In this document: positions 21,135-31,224 of the stretch, piece after piece
Layout: every line of letters begins with the position of its first letter
How positions within the stretch are numbered: the first letter of the stretch is position 1
DNA from: Magnaporthiopsis rhizophila
Lineage: Eukaryota > Ascomycota > Sordariomycetes > Magnaporthales > Magnaporthaceae
Assembly (NCBI GenBank): GCA_003049465.1
Contig: PYSS01000189.1
Coordinates: 8,323 to 45,285 of the forward strand
Reading direction: 5' to 3'
DNA length: 36,963 nucleotides
Notes under the pieces: generated by a model
Told to the model about the DNA's origin: nothing
The model's input: only the letters and a program-made list of their open reading frames with translations
The model's database searches: none
Translations under genes and position numbers: made by a program

Positions 21135-22961
21135 ATGGCGGATAGTGGTGGGCGTTGGAAACGGTGGTGGTTCAAGTGGTGGGTCTTCCTCTGCCTCCTC
21201 ATTCCGACAGCTCTCAGCATCACGCTCCTCGTCGCTTCCATCCGAGAATGGACCTTTTCGAAACCCGCGTCCGACTTCATTCGGACCAACCGCGCATCGG
21301 TACAGCTGGCGATACAGGTAGTATCGGCCCTGCTGGCCCTCGTCCACAGCCTGGCCGTCTGCCGTCTATTAGGGAATGGGGGCAGACTACACCTCGCCAG
21401 CAAGGCCTCGTTTACCATCGGTCAGCTTAGGGGCTGGGCCACAATGGCCACTCCTAAAATCGACCTCTGCGTTCCGATACTCTACGTCGTCCTCGCCAGT
21501 CTCGTCACGTCGCTCAGCATCATCTCGTCGGCTCTTTGGGTCGGTGCCATGACGCCCGTCGAGGCCAGAGCTTTCTCCAACGGAACCATTGCCATCCCGT
21601 CCTTTGCCAACCTCAGCCTGATGACGGAATACCCCTCTGAGGCGAAATTGCCCGAGGGCCAGCGGGCAGCCCCTGAGGACTTCACCGAATACGGCCTTTT
21701 CAGCTACAAAGTAGGCATCCGCTACATCAGCTCACTGATCGCCTCGGCTGCCTCGGCCACCACGATCGACGGGTCCGTTCGCAAGAGTGCCAAGGTGGAC
21801 AACACGCAGTTCGTCTACGTCGGCCGCTCCTACGGAACGGGAGCCGCGGTGGGCATCCGGGACAAGGACATCTCGGAGGCCAACTTTCCAGCAGGCCGGT
21901 CCACGACGTACCAGTACGTCGAGACGAGCTACAACATCTCGGCCTCGTGCATTTACAACGCCAGCGCCGACTTCAGGATCACCGCGGCAAATCCACGATT
22001 CCCGTGGATCTACCCGGCTCGAGGCCGCCTCCCCGACAGCACCAGCGAGGAGTATTCTTCCTACTTTGGGAATTCACCCAAGGCCATCGTCGCCATGGGC
22101 GTGGCCGCCGCGCCCGCCAGGCTCCGCTACGTGGGCATCGCGGCGGGCGAGTTTTACAAGCAACTCGACGCCATCCAGTGCAGCATGGACTTTCGGCCCG
22201 CCCGTTTCAACGTGACAGTGAGCCTGACCAACCGCACCATCTCGGTCTCCAAGCCGGCGGGAGGATCAGGCGACGGTGAGGTCGTCGCCGCCGAAGATAT
22301 CGATCCGTCCGGGCTCGTAGCCAAGGTCCTCATACGCCAGTTCGAGCTGATCGCAAACGACCTGACAAACCTGTACCAGTCGGTGTTGGCGGACGCCCTG
22401 CTCGCGAGTGCTCAGGCGTGGAAGGCCTCCCACGGCTCCACCGACGAGACCGAGTATACGCTTCGGGGCGTTGAAAACTCCTTGATCGCCATGGCGGATG
22501 ACATGCTTGCCCTGTACGGCGCGGCGCAGCTGATGGTCGGGCACTTCGAGCAGCCCATGACGGTCAGTGTGACCTTGGCTGTCCTGAAGCCTGGGGTGTG
22601 GCAGTACGCCCTGGCCGCCACGGCGGTGAACGCGGCCATTGTGATTGCCGTCGTGGTCGAGGTGATCAGGACTAGGGGCTGGCGCGCCATACCATCGTTT
22701 GACTTTACCGACATGGGCTGGCTGCTCCTTGCGACCTTCCGCGGCGGGTCGCTAAGTGCTGGCAGTCACAGAGAGGTCTATGAGGAGCTTGGGGTTATAG
22801 GGAAGGGTGAGACGTCATCACGGATAGTGGTGACCCACAAGGGGGACGGGGATGTCTTGTCGGCGGAGGAGACGCAGGACCTGGTCGTCCAGCTGCAGCA
22901 GAATGGCGACCACAGTCATGACACGCTCTTGATTATCGAGGGAGCTCGCCAGCATGTCTAA
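21135..22961 (+). CDS. Fungal membrane protein with four predicted helices, unknown function
   Basis: A single exon of 608 aa, intact, starting at an ATG in good context (CCCCATGG). The frame is open 45 codons further upstream without an ATG there. Hydrophobic segments lie at about residues 14-33 (VFLCLLIPTALSITLLVASI), 54-75, 105-130 (IDLCVPILYVVLASLVTSLS) and near 530-560 (VWQYALAATAVNAAIVIAVV). A large domain of about 400 residues between the third and fourth helix carries NxS/T sequons and Cys residues, so it is probably outside the cell or in the lumen. The short tail is hydrophilic. I know this layout from uncharacterised ascomycete proteins but no assigned role. It is the only large frame of the accessory island without a lesion. 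Confidence 0.85.
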   Translation: MADSGGRWKRWWFKWWVFLCLLIPTALSITLLVASIREWTFSKPASDFIRTNRASVQLAIQVVSALLALVHSLAVCRLLGNGGRLHLASKASFTIGQLRGWATMATPKIDLCVPILYVVLASLVTSLSIISSALWVGAMTPVEARAFSNGTIAIPSFANLSLMTEYPSEAKLPEGQRAAPEDFTEYGLFSYKVGIRYISSLIASAASATTIDGSVRKSAKVDNTQFVYVGRSYGTGAAVGIRDKDISEANFPAGRSTTYQYVETSYNISASCIYNASADFRITAANPRFPWIYPARGRLPDSTSEEYSSYFGNSPKAIVAMGVAAAPARLRYVGIAAGEFYKQLDAIQCSMDFRPARFNVTVSLTNRTISVSKPAGGSGDGEVVAAEDIDPSGLVAKVLIRQFELIANDLTNLYQSVLADALLASAQAWKASHGSTDETEYTLRGVENSLIAMADDMLALYGAAQLMVGHFEQPMTVSVTLAVLKPGVWQYALAATAVNAAIVIAVVVEVIRTRGWRAIPSFDFTDMGWLLLATFRGGSLSAGSHREVYEELGVIGKGETSSRIVVTHKGDGDVLSAEETQDLVVQLQQNGDHSHDTLLIIEGARQHV

Positions 22962-23288
22962 AGCGCGCCTTGGACGCGTAGAGTTGGAAGCACAGCTTTC
23001 GCGAAGGTGGCGCCAGCGCTGGTTGGCTGGGGAAGCATTTTCACCGAGTTGAACGCCGAAGACCGAATCTTCCGCTGACAGTATGGCTAGAGATGCCGCT
23101 CTAGGATATCAAGTATCTTGCGTACCAGATTTGAGAGACGCACCTAGTTAGTCGTCATGCTTCTAAGGCTATTCGTAGAATCTGTCAGGTTCCTGGCCTC
23201 CAACGTATCAAACGATACATCGATAGCCGCATTCACTACCCCAGAGTTGGCGAAGAATGAGGCACGCCCGGTTATTAACCACCAAGAT
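22962..23288. other. Convergent 3' intergenic region
   Basis: 327 bp between the stop codons of the membrane-protein gene and the ankyrin-S8 pseudogene. Nothing recognisable. Confidence 0.6.
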
Positions 23289-24189
23289 CTAGGCAGTGGA
23301 AGATGACTGTACTAATTCCTCACCTCCCCCAACCCTCAGCGTCCTTAAATGCCTCATGAACGCGTCCAGCGTCGACTTTGTCTCGTTTGTGTCGGTGGGG
23401 TGCGCTCTCGGATTCCACTTGAGGTTCTGGATATCGGGCAGATGTTCCCAGAGCTGGGGAAACTTATGGTTCGACCCGGAGGAGAGCTTGGAGAACGCCT
23501 CGGCGATTTTGTCGTTGCTCCGTAGCCGATCGATCTCCTTGTGATTCTAAATACTCATCTGGGAAGCGAAATTGGCGCTGTGCGGCAGGATTTTAACCTT
23601 GGGGGCCCCGATCAGCCTGTCGCAGTAGAGCAGGGCCGCGGCTAGGCCGGCGGCTCGAGCCGTCGCGACGAAGCTCCCGGCCGCCAACAGGTGCCGGTGG
23701 GGGATCCACTGGTCCTTGTCAGAGATGGGAGCGTCGCCGGGCGGCGGGAATTTGCTATTTTCCTCCGAGACCCACGACAGCTTGTCGCCATCCCCCGTGC
23801 AGGCTCCGATTTTGATGCATGACGTGCTCGCACGCGCGGGGTACGTATTGTCGGACGCCTTGGCCCCCTTGTCGACCGAGGCGCAGAACATCACGATGCG
23901 TGCGTGTTCGGCTGCCTGAAGTGCCTCATGCAGAGCCGGAATCTTGACGGTGCTGTCGATGGACCAGCTCATGGAGATTATGTCCCCCCCCTGGACGACG
24001 GCCCATTTGATCGGTGAACACGACATTGTAGTTTCAATCTGGCTTGTGGAGCTCCCATGTGCACTTAACGTCTGGCCTGAGCTTCCCGATGGAACCTCTG
24101 AATGCAGTCACGTTGGCCTCGAGTCTCTTGGGGCTCTCCAGGCCCTGTAATATCTAACAGTCGGTTGGGCCTGTTATACTTTGGTTTGG

Positions 24190-24240
<51 letters not shown>

Positions 24241-26108
24241 TGTTGCAGGTTTAACGACTTACCTCCTGAACACGGATGTGTACTCTCTCTAGCTGCGAGA
24301 TCACTACGCCTCAGTATACTCTGACGATGCATAGGTGTCATGGCAAATCTTACCCCTTCCAGTTTGGGCAACCCTTCCGGGCTCGACCAGCCCTTGAGGA
24401 CGGCGTTGTTGCCGGACGAGTACAGCGTCAGGTCCCTGGTATTCTTTGCCGACTTCAGAATGACGTCGCTGCAGAGGTCGACCTTGAACCAGTTCCACAT
24501 GCGGACGTCGAGCCCGCTCAGGCACTCCTCGATGATTTGGTCCGAGTGAGATGGCTCTACATCGTCGACGACGGTTACCTTCAAGACCGAGTGGACGCCT
24601 TGAGACTTCAGCCAGCGGAAGATGGGATACATGTATTGTAAGCCTTTCCCCTTGTTTCTGCACAGTGCCGTCAGTCAGCAAAACCGAACCATAGAGCGGG
24701 GGACAAGCCACTGGGGGAGGGACACAACTTACATCTTGTTCCCTGGCCCTGTCCTCCGCTTCTATCGGCATTCGATTCGATGACTCCTAACCCTTCGTCG
24801 GCGTCGAACACCAGGCGCGGCAGGGCCACGTATTTCAGAAGCCCTTTGAACCACAGGACCTTTTGAAGGCCTTTTAAGTAGTCGGTGTCAATCAATAATA
24901 GGCCGCGGCAGACCCGAAAGGTCAAATTCGTGAACACGCTCTGGAAGAGGCGCCAGGGGTAATTAATAAGCATGGCGTGAAGTCCAAGTGCTGTGTTGGG
25001 GTACACATCACATACCGCGCCCGACCTTGTAGAGCGCTTTCATGGCGTCCGCCCGAGAAAACCTGTCTATTACGTATGTGCGCATGTAGTTCAGAATTGG
25101 GTCCTCGTCAATGAGCTCGTTGCGCTGGATCTCGCGTTTCCGATCTTGCCTGGCATCCACATCTTCTATGTCTAGTTCGCTCTGGAGCCAGGCCAGTCGT
25201 GCTTGGAAGGGCGTTTGGCCCGAGTCATCTTCGAAGTCGACCAAGACCCGTGGCTTCGCCTTGATCAGTTCTCGGACAACCTGCACGAGATCGAAGGGCC
25301 GGGCAAACCCCGTGGGGGCAAGACCGAGGAGATCCCGGTGGTGAGACGCTGTCGGTGTTGATGGCTCTCTCGCCTCTTCGATACTGGGGAGGCCCGCATG
25401 GGCAATGTGCGGGGCGGTAGTTGCCACATTTGGAACATCCTCGTTGCCGGCGGAGGACGCGGTCACCGCCACATGAAGCGGCGTCATACCCGCCAACACC
25501 TGAGATTTGGCCTTGACATTGAAGATATCGTCAACGTCGGCAGCGTCCCCCAACAAAGCATTGCTGCTTTTCCTGTCGTTGGTGACAACATTGACAGCGG
25601 CCGCCGCGTCGGCCTTGGGCGTATCCTGGACCTTGGTTATGATGGCCTCTGTAAATGGACTTTCCTCGTCGATGGCACAGTGGAGGCTGGTCATCCCAAG
25701 ATCGGTCTGAGTGCTCACTAGCGATTTGATGCCCTCGGCGTGGTCTAGCACGAGGCCCACAAAGTCGTGATTTTTTTTCCAGAGGGCCAGATAGAGCGGT
25801 GTCATGCCCCCGCGCGCCTTGCATCTGAGGAGCTGGCTGTGCATCTGGATAAGCCATACGACAAAGGCTTGGTGCCGTGAGTTGAGAGCCTTCCTTTCGG
25901 CCAGCTTATGGAGGACTTCGTCTTCCTGGTATCCTGAGTTTTCATGACAGTCCTTGCACAAGCGAATGCGGTGCTTGGCCTGGAACTTATCCCAGGAGGC
26001 GTCGTCGTTGAAGTTTATCGATTCTGCGTCTTTTAGGACCTCTTCGATGGACGTCTCCCTTTCGGCTCCCGCCGCCCTCGCAGCTGCTTGTCTGCCTTGC
26101 CGCCCCAT
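23289..26108 (-). pseudogene. Ankyrin-repeat / subtilisin-like (S8) protease pseudogene
   Basis: Starts at ATG 26108. The first exon (to 25016) carries ankyrin repeats (GGMTPLYLALWKKNHDFVGL, LGMTSLHCAIDEE). Introns I can place are 25015-24941, 24353-24293 and 24262-24145; the last contains the CA/TG microsatellite and follows a 30-nt exon. They keep the phase and link conserved segments: EFDLSGLPR, LQKVLWFKGLLKYVALPRL, SDQIIEECLSGLDV, LYSSGNNAVLKGWSSPEGLP. The protease part has only its second half (IKWAVVQGGDIISMSWSI). The half with catalytic Asp and His is absent, and the Ser motif reads GSFVAT instead of GTS/GSS-x-AT. Other lesions: one extra T near 24888-24896, an unresolved join near 24740, TGA near 24036 and TAG at 23549-23547. 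The natural end would be TAG at 23291-23289. Confidence 0.75.
24192..24239. repeat. (TG)n microsatellite inside a pseudogene intron
   Basis: 48 bases of pure TG, lying within the predicted 118-nt intron (24262-24145) of the minus-strand ankyrin-S8 pseudogene. The Thr-His repeat in the unspliced frame is therefore not protein. Confidence 0.9.
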
Positions 26109-26559
26109 TGCGAATGTGCCAAAGCCACAGATGCTCGTTCGTCAGTCAATCAAGAGAGTGTTGGTGAGGACTAATTTCCATGGATGGGAACCTTCCGAGT
26201 TGCCGATTGCGACGACAGTTGGAACAGGGAGGTGCGCAGCTGCGGCCCGAAGACCGGACAGAAGATAAGAGTCTCGCCCGAGTCCTGAGTAGATGTATAG
26301 ATATATGTACATACCTAGGTGCATACATCCATCTGTAAACGTTACAAAACGCACGCCTCGGTGGCCGTCGGCTGCTTTAGCGTGGCCACACCGCATCAAA
26401 AAGTGAGACAACTCCCTGCCGCCAAGGTCCATAGGTAGGCAGGCTCTAAGTGTCCCAAGTGTATGTATTGACTTATAGATTTACAGAAACGCTGCTCACC
26501 TTCGAACCTCCTGACATGGATGTTCAACTCAGCAAATACAGCATTCGTAACCATTCGAC
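26109..26559. promoter_or_regulatory. Divergent promoter region between the S8 pseudogene and its partner
   Basis: 451 bp between the start codons of two head-to-head genes. The arrangement would allow co-expression. No specific motif is claimed. Confidence 0.4.
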
Positions 26560-27751
26560 ATGGACGACTCCAGTTTCGACGTCGACCTTGTCGCCACCGG
26601 GGGGCAGACCAACAACTTTCACATTGCCAATCTCCCCGGCGAGGACTTCCGACGCATCTTCGCACAAACGACAAACGAGCGATCGCCGTTGTACATGAGG
26701 ATCAGGCTTGACGAGTTGCATCATGGCACCATGGTGCACGAGGACGAGAAATGCCAGGCGACGCTCCTTCTGTTTGAGTTCCGATTCCTGAGCCGGCTAC
26801 AAGACCACCAGTACCAGTCCGCAAAGATCACGTTCGAGTTCCCCGACAAGGATGGAGAATCGCGCCGTGATCCGGCCGTGGTCGCTCTGGCGGCCGACAG
26901 GATGTACTGGCTGAATAAGACAACTTACGCCAGGACCACAAACTACGGAGCCTCGGCAAGCGCCAAAGCAGGTGTTGAGGTGGCCGGCGGCGAGCTCGGC
27001 GTGCATTGGGACGTGGAGCGACGGAGCAGAAGCGGTTCAAGGCCACGCTCACGGGGAGTCCGGGCCGCACTAGGGGCAAACTGGGCGACGAAAACGCGGT
27101 GACGTGGACCATGGAAGAGAACAAGGATGGGTCTAGAGAAGGCATCCCCTCGTTTCTGCAAGCGGCGGTACTGCTGAAGCGGCGGCACGACCGCCCGTTC
27201 GTCGCGAAGCTGAATGTGAAGAGCGAGGTCAACTTGGCGGCACTCGGGCATCGAATCTTGCCGATCACAACTGACACAGACAAAGTCATCGATCTCGTCA
27301 CCGTCAGGCCGGGGACGACACAGGGGGGAACCCCACTTGCTCGCACATCACGGCCAAAGACCTGGAGCACATGGAGAGACTCCAGCTGGACAAGTACTTC
27401 GCTGTCAACCTCTCCGAGGAGGATCCATTGAAACCCCTTCGCGCCTCGAGTACCGCAGCATCGACTACCGCGCCAGCGAAGACGGCTGCTGGAACTACGG
27501 CCGTACCACCCCTGACACCCGCAGCTGCTCCTGTCTCTGTCGCGTTGGCGGCGTCGCCAAGCACGCCAGCCCCAAAACCGGAAACGACCTTACCACCACC
27601 ACCCCTACTCGGCCCACAGCCACCCGCGATTCCAATCACAGCGCCAGCTGTGGCCGTGATTGCGGCGGCGGCAGAAGCAGCAGCAGGCAAAGCTGCCCAA
27701 GCATCGGTGCTTGCTGCAGAAACTGCAGCCAGGCTGGCGCTCCAAGGGTGA
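26560..27751 (+). pseudogene. Fungal protein of unknown function paired with the S8 gene, two frameshifts
   Basis: ATG 26560 (MDDSSFDVDLVATGG). The coding signal runs through three frames with no gap, about 397 codons in all. The shift at about 27019-27021 lacks one base: GELGVHWDVER continues as EQKRFKATLTGSPGR. The shift in the G run 27323-27328 also lacks one base: after RPGTTQGG the frame continues to HMERLQLDKYFAVNLSEED. Visible parts are a beta-rich N-terminal region, a Gly/Ala-rich segment (YGASASAKAGVEVAGGELG), a conserved-looking IPSFLQAAVLLKRR and an Ala/Pro-rich low-complexity tail. I recognise the overall pattern from uncharacterised ascomycete proteins but know no function. Divergent from the ankyrin-protease gene, which suggests a functional pair. 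Confidence 0.65.
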
Positions 27752-28228
27752 GGGGAATCGCCTTTAGCTGGCCTCGTCCCGACGCGGCCCCATCATGACT
27801 ACATGATTACTGCAGTTCCTGTGTGACTACGTGCGGTCCTGGTGTGACGGTGTGCTGTACTGGGGAGGGGGGTTCGGCGTGGTCGGCTCATTTGGGTGGT
27901 CCGGAAACAATGAGTGATACATATTCATTAATTCGTATGTCGTACCCGTACACAGGTGGGTGCCACCTATCGCACCAAGGAGAGGACCGTGAATCAGGAT
28001 AACTCAAACTCTAAACTCTGAAACCAGTGGAAATAGCCTGGGTGGTCGCCATATCTGTGCATACAAAGGAAAGAAGCTACCTATCTACGGCCCGGTCCGT
28101 GGGAACTCCCCGGTCACGTCGCGTCACGTGATGCCGCAGCGTGACATTGACGGGCAGTTGAGTCCAGGGCGCACGGGCCATATCTCACTTTTGACCTCGC
28201 TTTGGTGCGTGCCCTGCCTGCCGCGACA

Positions 28229-28596
28229 TCCAGAATCTATCCCTGGTGAGAAATCAGGCTGGCTGAGAGAGGGGACCTACCGCTGGGTCAAATTGTGGCA
28301 GGCAGCTACCTGAGCAGCTGAGGTAGGCTACTTGCACTCGGGTAGCCTGTTGGAAATTTGTGCTGATAGAGCTTGCTATTGCCAGTAGACTAATCGTATG
28401 GCCAAAAAAAAAAAAAAAAAAAAAAAAGCGAGGCTAATCTTTCCCAACCTCTAATGGGAGTCGAACTGAAGAATAGGGAACGATTAGACTGAATCGTATT
28501 CGAATTCAGGGCATCCTCTTTGAGTGCCGTTAGGTGCCCGACCCGCCGATCCCTCTCTCAGTCAGCTTGATTTTCTCACCAGGGATAAACTCTGGA
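28229..28596. mobile_element. Possible small non-autonomous TIR element (MITE-like)
   Basis: Arms 28229-28275 and 28550-28596 are inverted copies over about 47 bp, roughly 85% identical. Both share TCCAGA, then ATCCCTGGTGAGAAA and CTGAGAGAGGG. Most differences are C/T or G/A transitions. The 274-bp interior has no coding capacity and holds a 24-A run (28404-28427). I cannot define a target-site duplication with confidence, so the mobile-element reading is an inference. Confidence 0.4.
28404..28427. repeat. Poly-A tract
   Basis: Twenty-four A in a row between the two arms of the inverted repeat. It could be a retroposon tail, but no element body precedes it. Confidence 0.9.
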
Positions 28597-31224
28597 AACC
28601 TCGTCCTATTCCAGTGCCGGCCACATAACTACACTCAAGGGGATAGGTAGGCTACTCTTACTATTGGAATCACGACCTACTACAGCATGTACCCCTACCA
28701 CTACGCCATACATTTACATTTACGTATCACGTTACATACGCGATGCTGGGACCTTCGAGCGACTGCTAGTTGATCCCAGTAGCACCACCGAGCAACTAGC
28801 AAACCAGGAAAAAAGCAACACACCAAAGGAAATCAACCTCGGCCAAAAGTTTTCATTCCTTCCCATCTTGGTAGGAAGGGAATAGGAAAGCAAATAGGAA
28901 GAGAAATAGGAAAGGAGAAGAAAGAATGGAAAAAGCTTCCTATTTCCCTTGGGTGTATTGCTTATTTTCTGGTCTCCGTACCTGACAGGCAGGTAGTACA
29001 TACTCCCCACGGTACACAGCCCATTCCATCCCCAAGCCCTGTTCCGTCCAGTGAATCTGTGTAACATATTCCATTCCCATTCCCCCCAAGCGTGTGTCAT
29101 TCGATGCCCGTCCACAAATCACCCCCGAATCAGCCATTCGTAAGCACCAGCACACAAGGATAAAATGGGGATCCTTTCCCTTTCCCGGCGGACGGCATCC
29201 AACCTCGCGGGATATCACGACAGCAAAGGCGGCATACATTAGCAATGGCTTTGTAAGACCTCATACCCTTTTCCTGGTACAGCACATACAAACACTAACC
29301 GGCAACGCCAGCATCGTGCTTGTGAATGGCCGCTGCGACCACGGCGAGCCCCGAGTGGATGATACGCCGGCTCCAGTGCGCTTCTTCACTGAACAGTTCC
29401 CCAAGGCGGACGTCGAGTTCTTCGACTGTTTCACGACGAGCAGGCTGCCTCACCTGATAGCCGCAATCTTCTTGAAGTTGCCAAGAATGTCATCCAACGC
29501 CTGCAACGGTCTGCCGACGCCCGCCTCATGGTAATAATTACGTCCTGCGGACCGCTCCCTTCTCCCGACGTCGCAATTGCTAACGTGGGAGCAAAGGGTG
29601 ACTATGACCGCTACCGGCCCGTCATTATCTTTGTTGCACACAACGCGGGTGCCGTTCTCGTCAAGCAGGTCCTCCTCCTGACCTCAGAAGACTACCGCCA
29701 CCAATGGATATCCCACTCAACTGTCGCCCTTGTAAGTAGACGACTTCCAAGCCGCTTCCGGCCGGGCACTCGTAACCAGCTGACCGCACCCAAGTACTTG
29801 ACCGAGTCACCCTCCTACACGAACCATTGCGGGTGGGAGCAGTGCCCTGTGCGCCTCCATGCGACAGACAGAATGCGTCTCGAGATGCTTTCTGCGCTCT
29901 TCAAAGTACCGCCCCACGCCTTGGCCCACGTCGAGGTCCAGCCCTCTGCTATCCGTCACGCTTATAATATCAGAACGTTCCACGTCCCGTGCGGAAAGAC
30001 ATGCGTGAGTCAGCTCTGGGCGTCTATGAAAAGTCAAGTACAGCTCTGACGGACGCCGGCATGGCTCGTCGTTAGCCACCTTCTGAGGATCCTTGGCATT
30101 TCGAGGACGACGGGTCGAGGATGGACGCCATGCTCCACGGCATGAGAGCGTCTCTGCGACGTACACCTATCCGTGAGTGTGCGACCCCAGGACACGTTTC
30201 CTGGGCCACCGACAACTGACCACAGCGCCTACCGCAGAGCTGCGACGGGAATACCAACCTCTCCAACAGTTTCTTTCTAGCCCAGAGGCATCGATAAACC
30301 GAGTACCCGCCGTCAACCCTGACAGCCACTCGATGGCCTGGTTGGAGAATCATGCTTCATACCAATCATGGCTAGACGATCCGGGTTCAGCCGTGCTAGA
30401 GGTCACAGGGCCCCCAGGATCCGGAAGCACCCATTTCTCCTCCCACATTCTGCATTTGCTTCTCTCCAGGAATCCCGACTCTCAAGCCGTCTTCCTGAGC
30501 TTCAACTTCTGCCGCTGGGATGCGCGGTGAAACTCGGAGCGGAATCTGGTTACCTCTCTCATCCGCCAGCTTCTAATCCTGAGACCCGGTTTCTTTGGAA
30601 GGATGGCCAAAGTCTCGGAGCATCTGCTGCTTCAGCCTCCCTTCTCCTGCGCACAGCTCTGGGCTCTCTTCCGCCATCTGTTGACGATCCCCAGCCACCC
30701 CCGCGTATTCCTGGTACTGAATGCGGTGGATCAATGCCTTCAGTACATCGCGAGCATTCTGTATCAGCTCACCACCATCACGTCAGCGGCAGTGCCACTG
30801 AAGATCGTCATAACGAGCTTCAAGCCCCTAGACATGCCACCAGGTGTCTCATCCCGCAGCGTCTCGCTGAGAGAGGCCGGCTGGGCACAGGCCATCCGCG
30901 ACATGGCAGCTGAGAGGGCGGCGCGGATCGTTGAGGTGCGACCAGTCTGGAAGGGTCGGGAGGACGACATCGTGAAGAAACTGTGCAACGGAGATAATAC
31001 ATATCTCCACGTCATGCTAAATCTCGAGATGCTGGAGCACAGCGAGATACCCTCCACAAGAGAAGGATTGCGGCAACATCTCATGACGCCTATCCTACCA
31101 ATCGAGAAAGTTTTCGCCACGCTGGCTAGTGGTCTGCACGAGTCGAAGCCGGCGAGGCTGGCCATAAGCTGAATCTATTATGCGGCCAGGCCTTTAACTG
31201 TTCGGGAACTCGCGGTAGCCCCTG

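Larger units (their letters stand above)
27752..29244. other. Gene-free region with a TIR-like inverted repeat
   Basis: About 1.5 kb with no recognisable gene. It contains a CACGTG palindrome near 28124, the inverted repeat at 28229-28596 with a 24-A run inside, and the promoter of the NLR-like gene. Several CTACCT/AGGTAG motifs recur near 28315 and 28650. Confidence 0.55.

Noticed and set aside
28440..28530. TTCGAATTC-like sequence suggestive of a tRNA T-loop
   Set aside because: No acceptor or anticodon stem can be formed around it.
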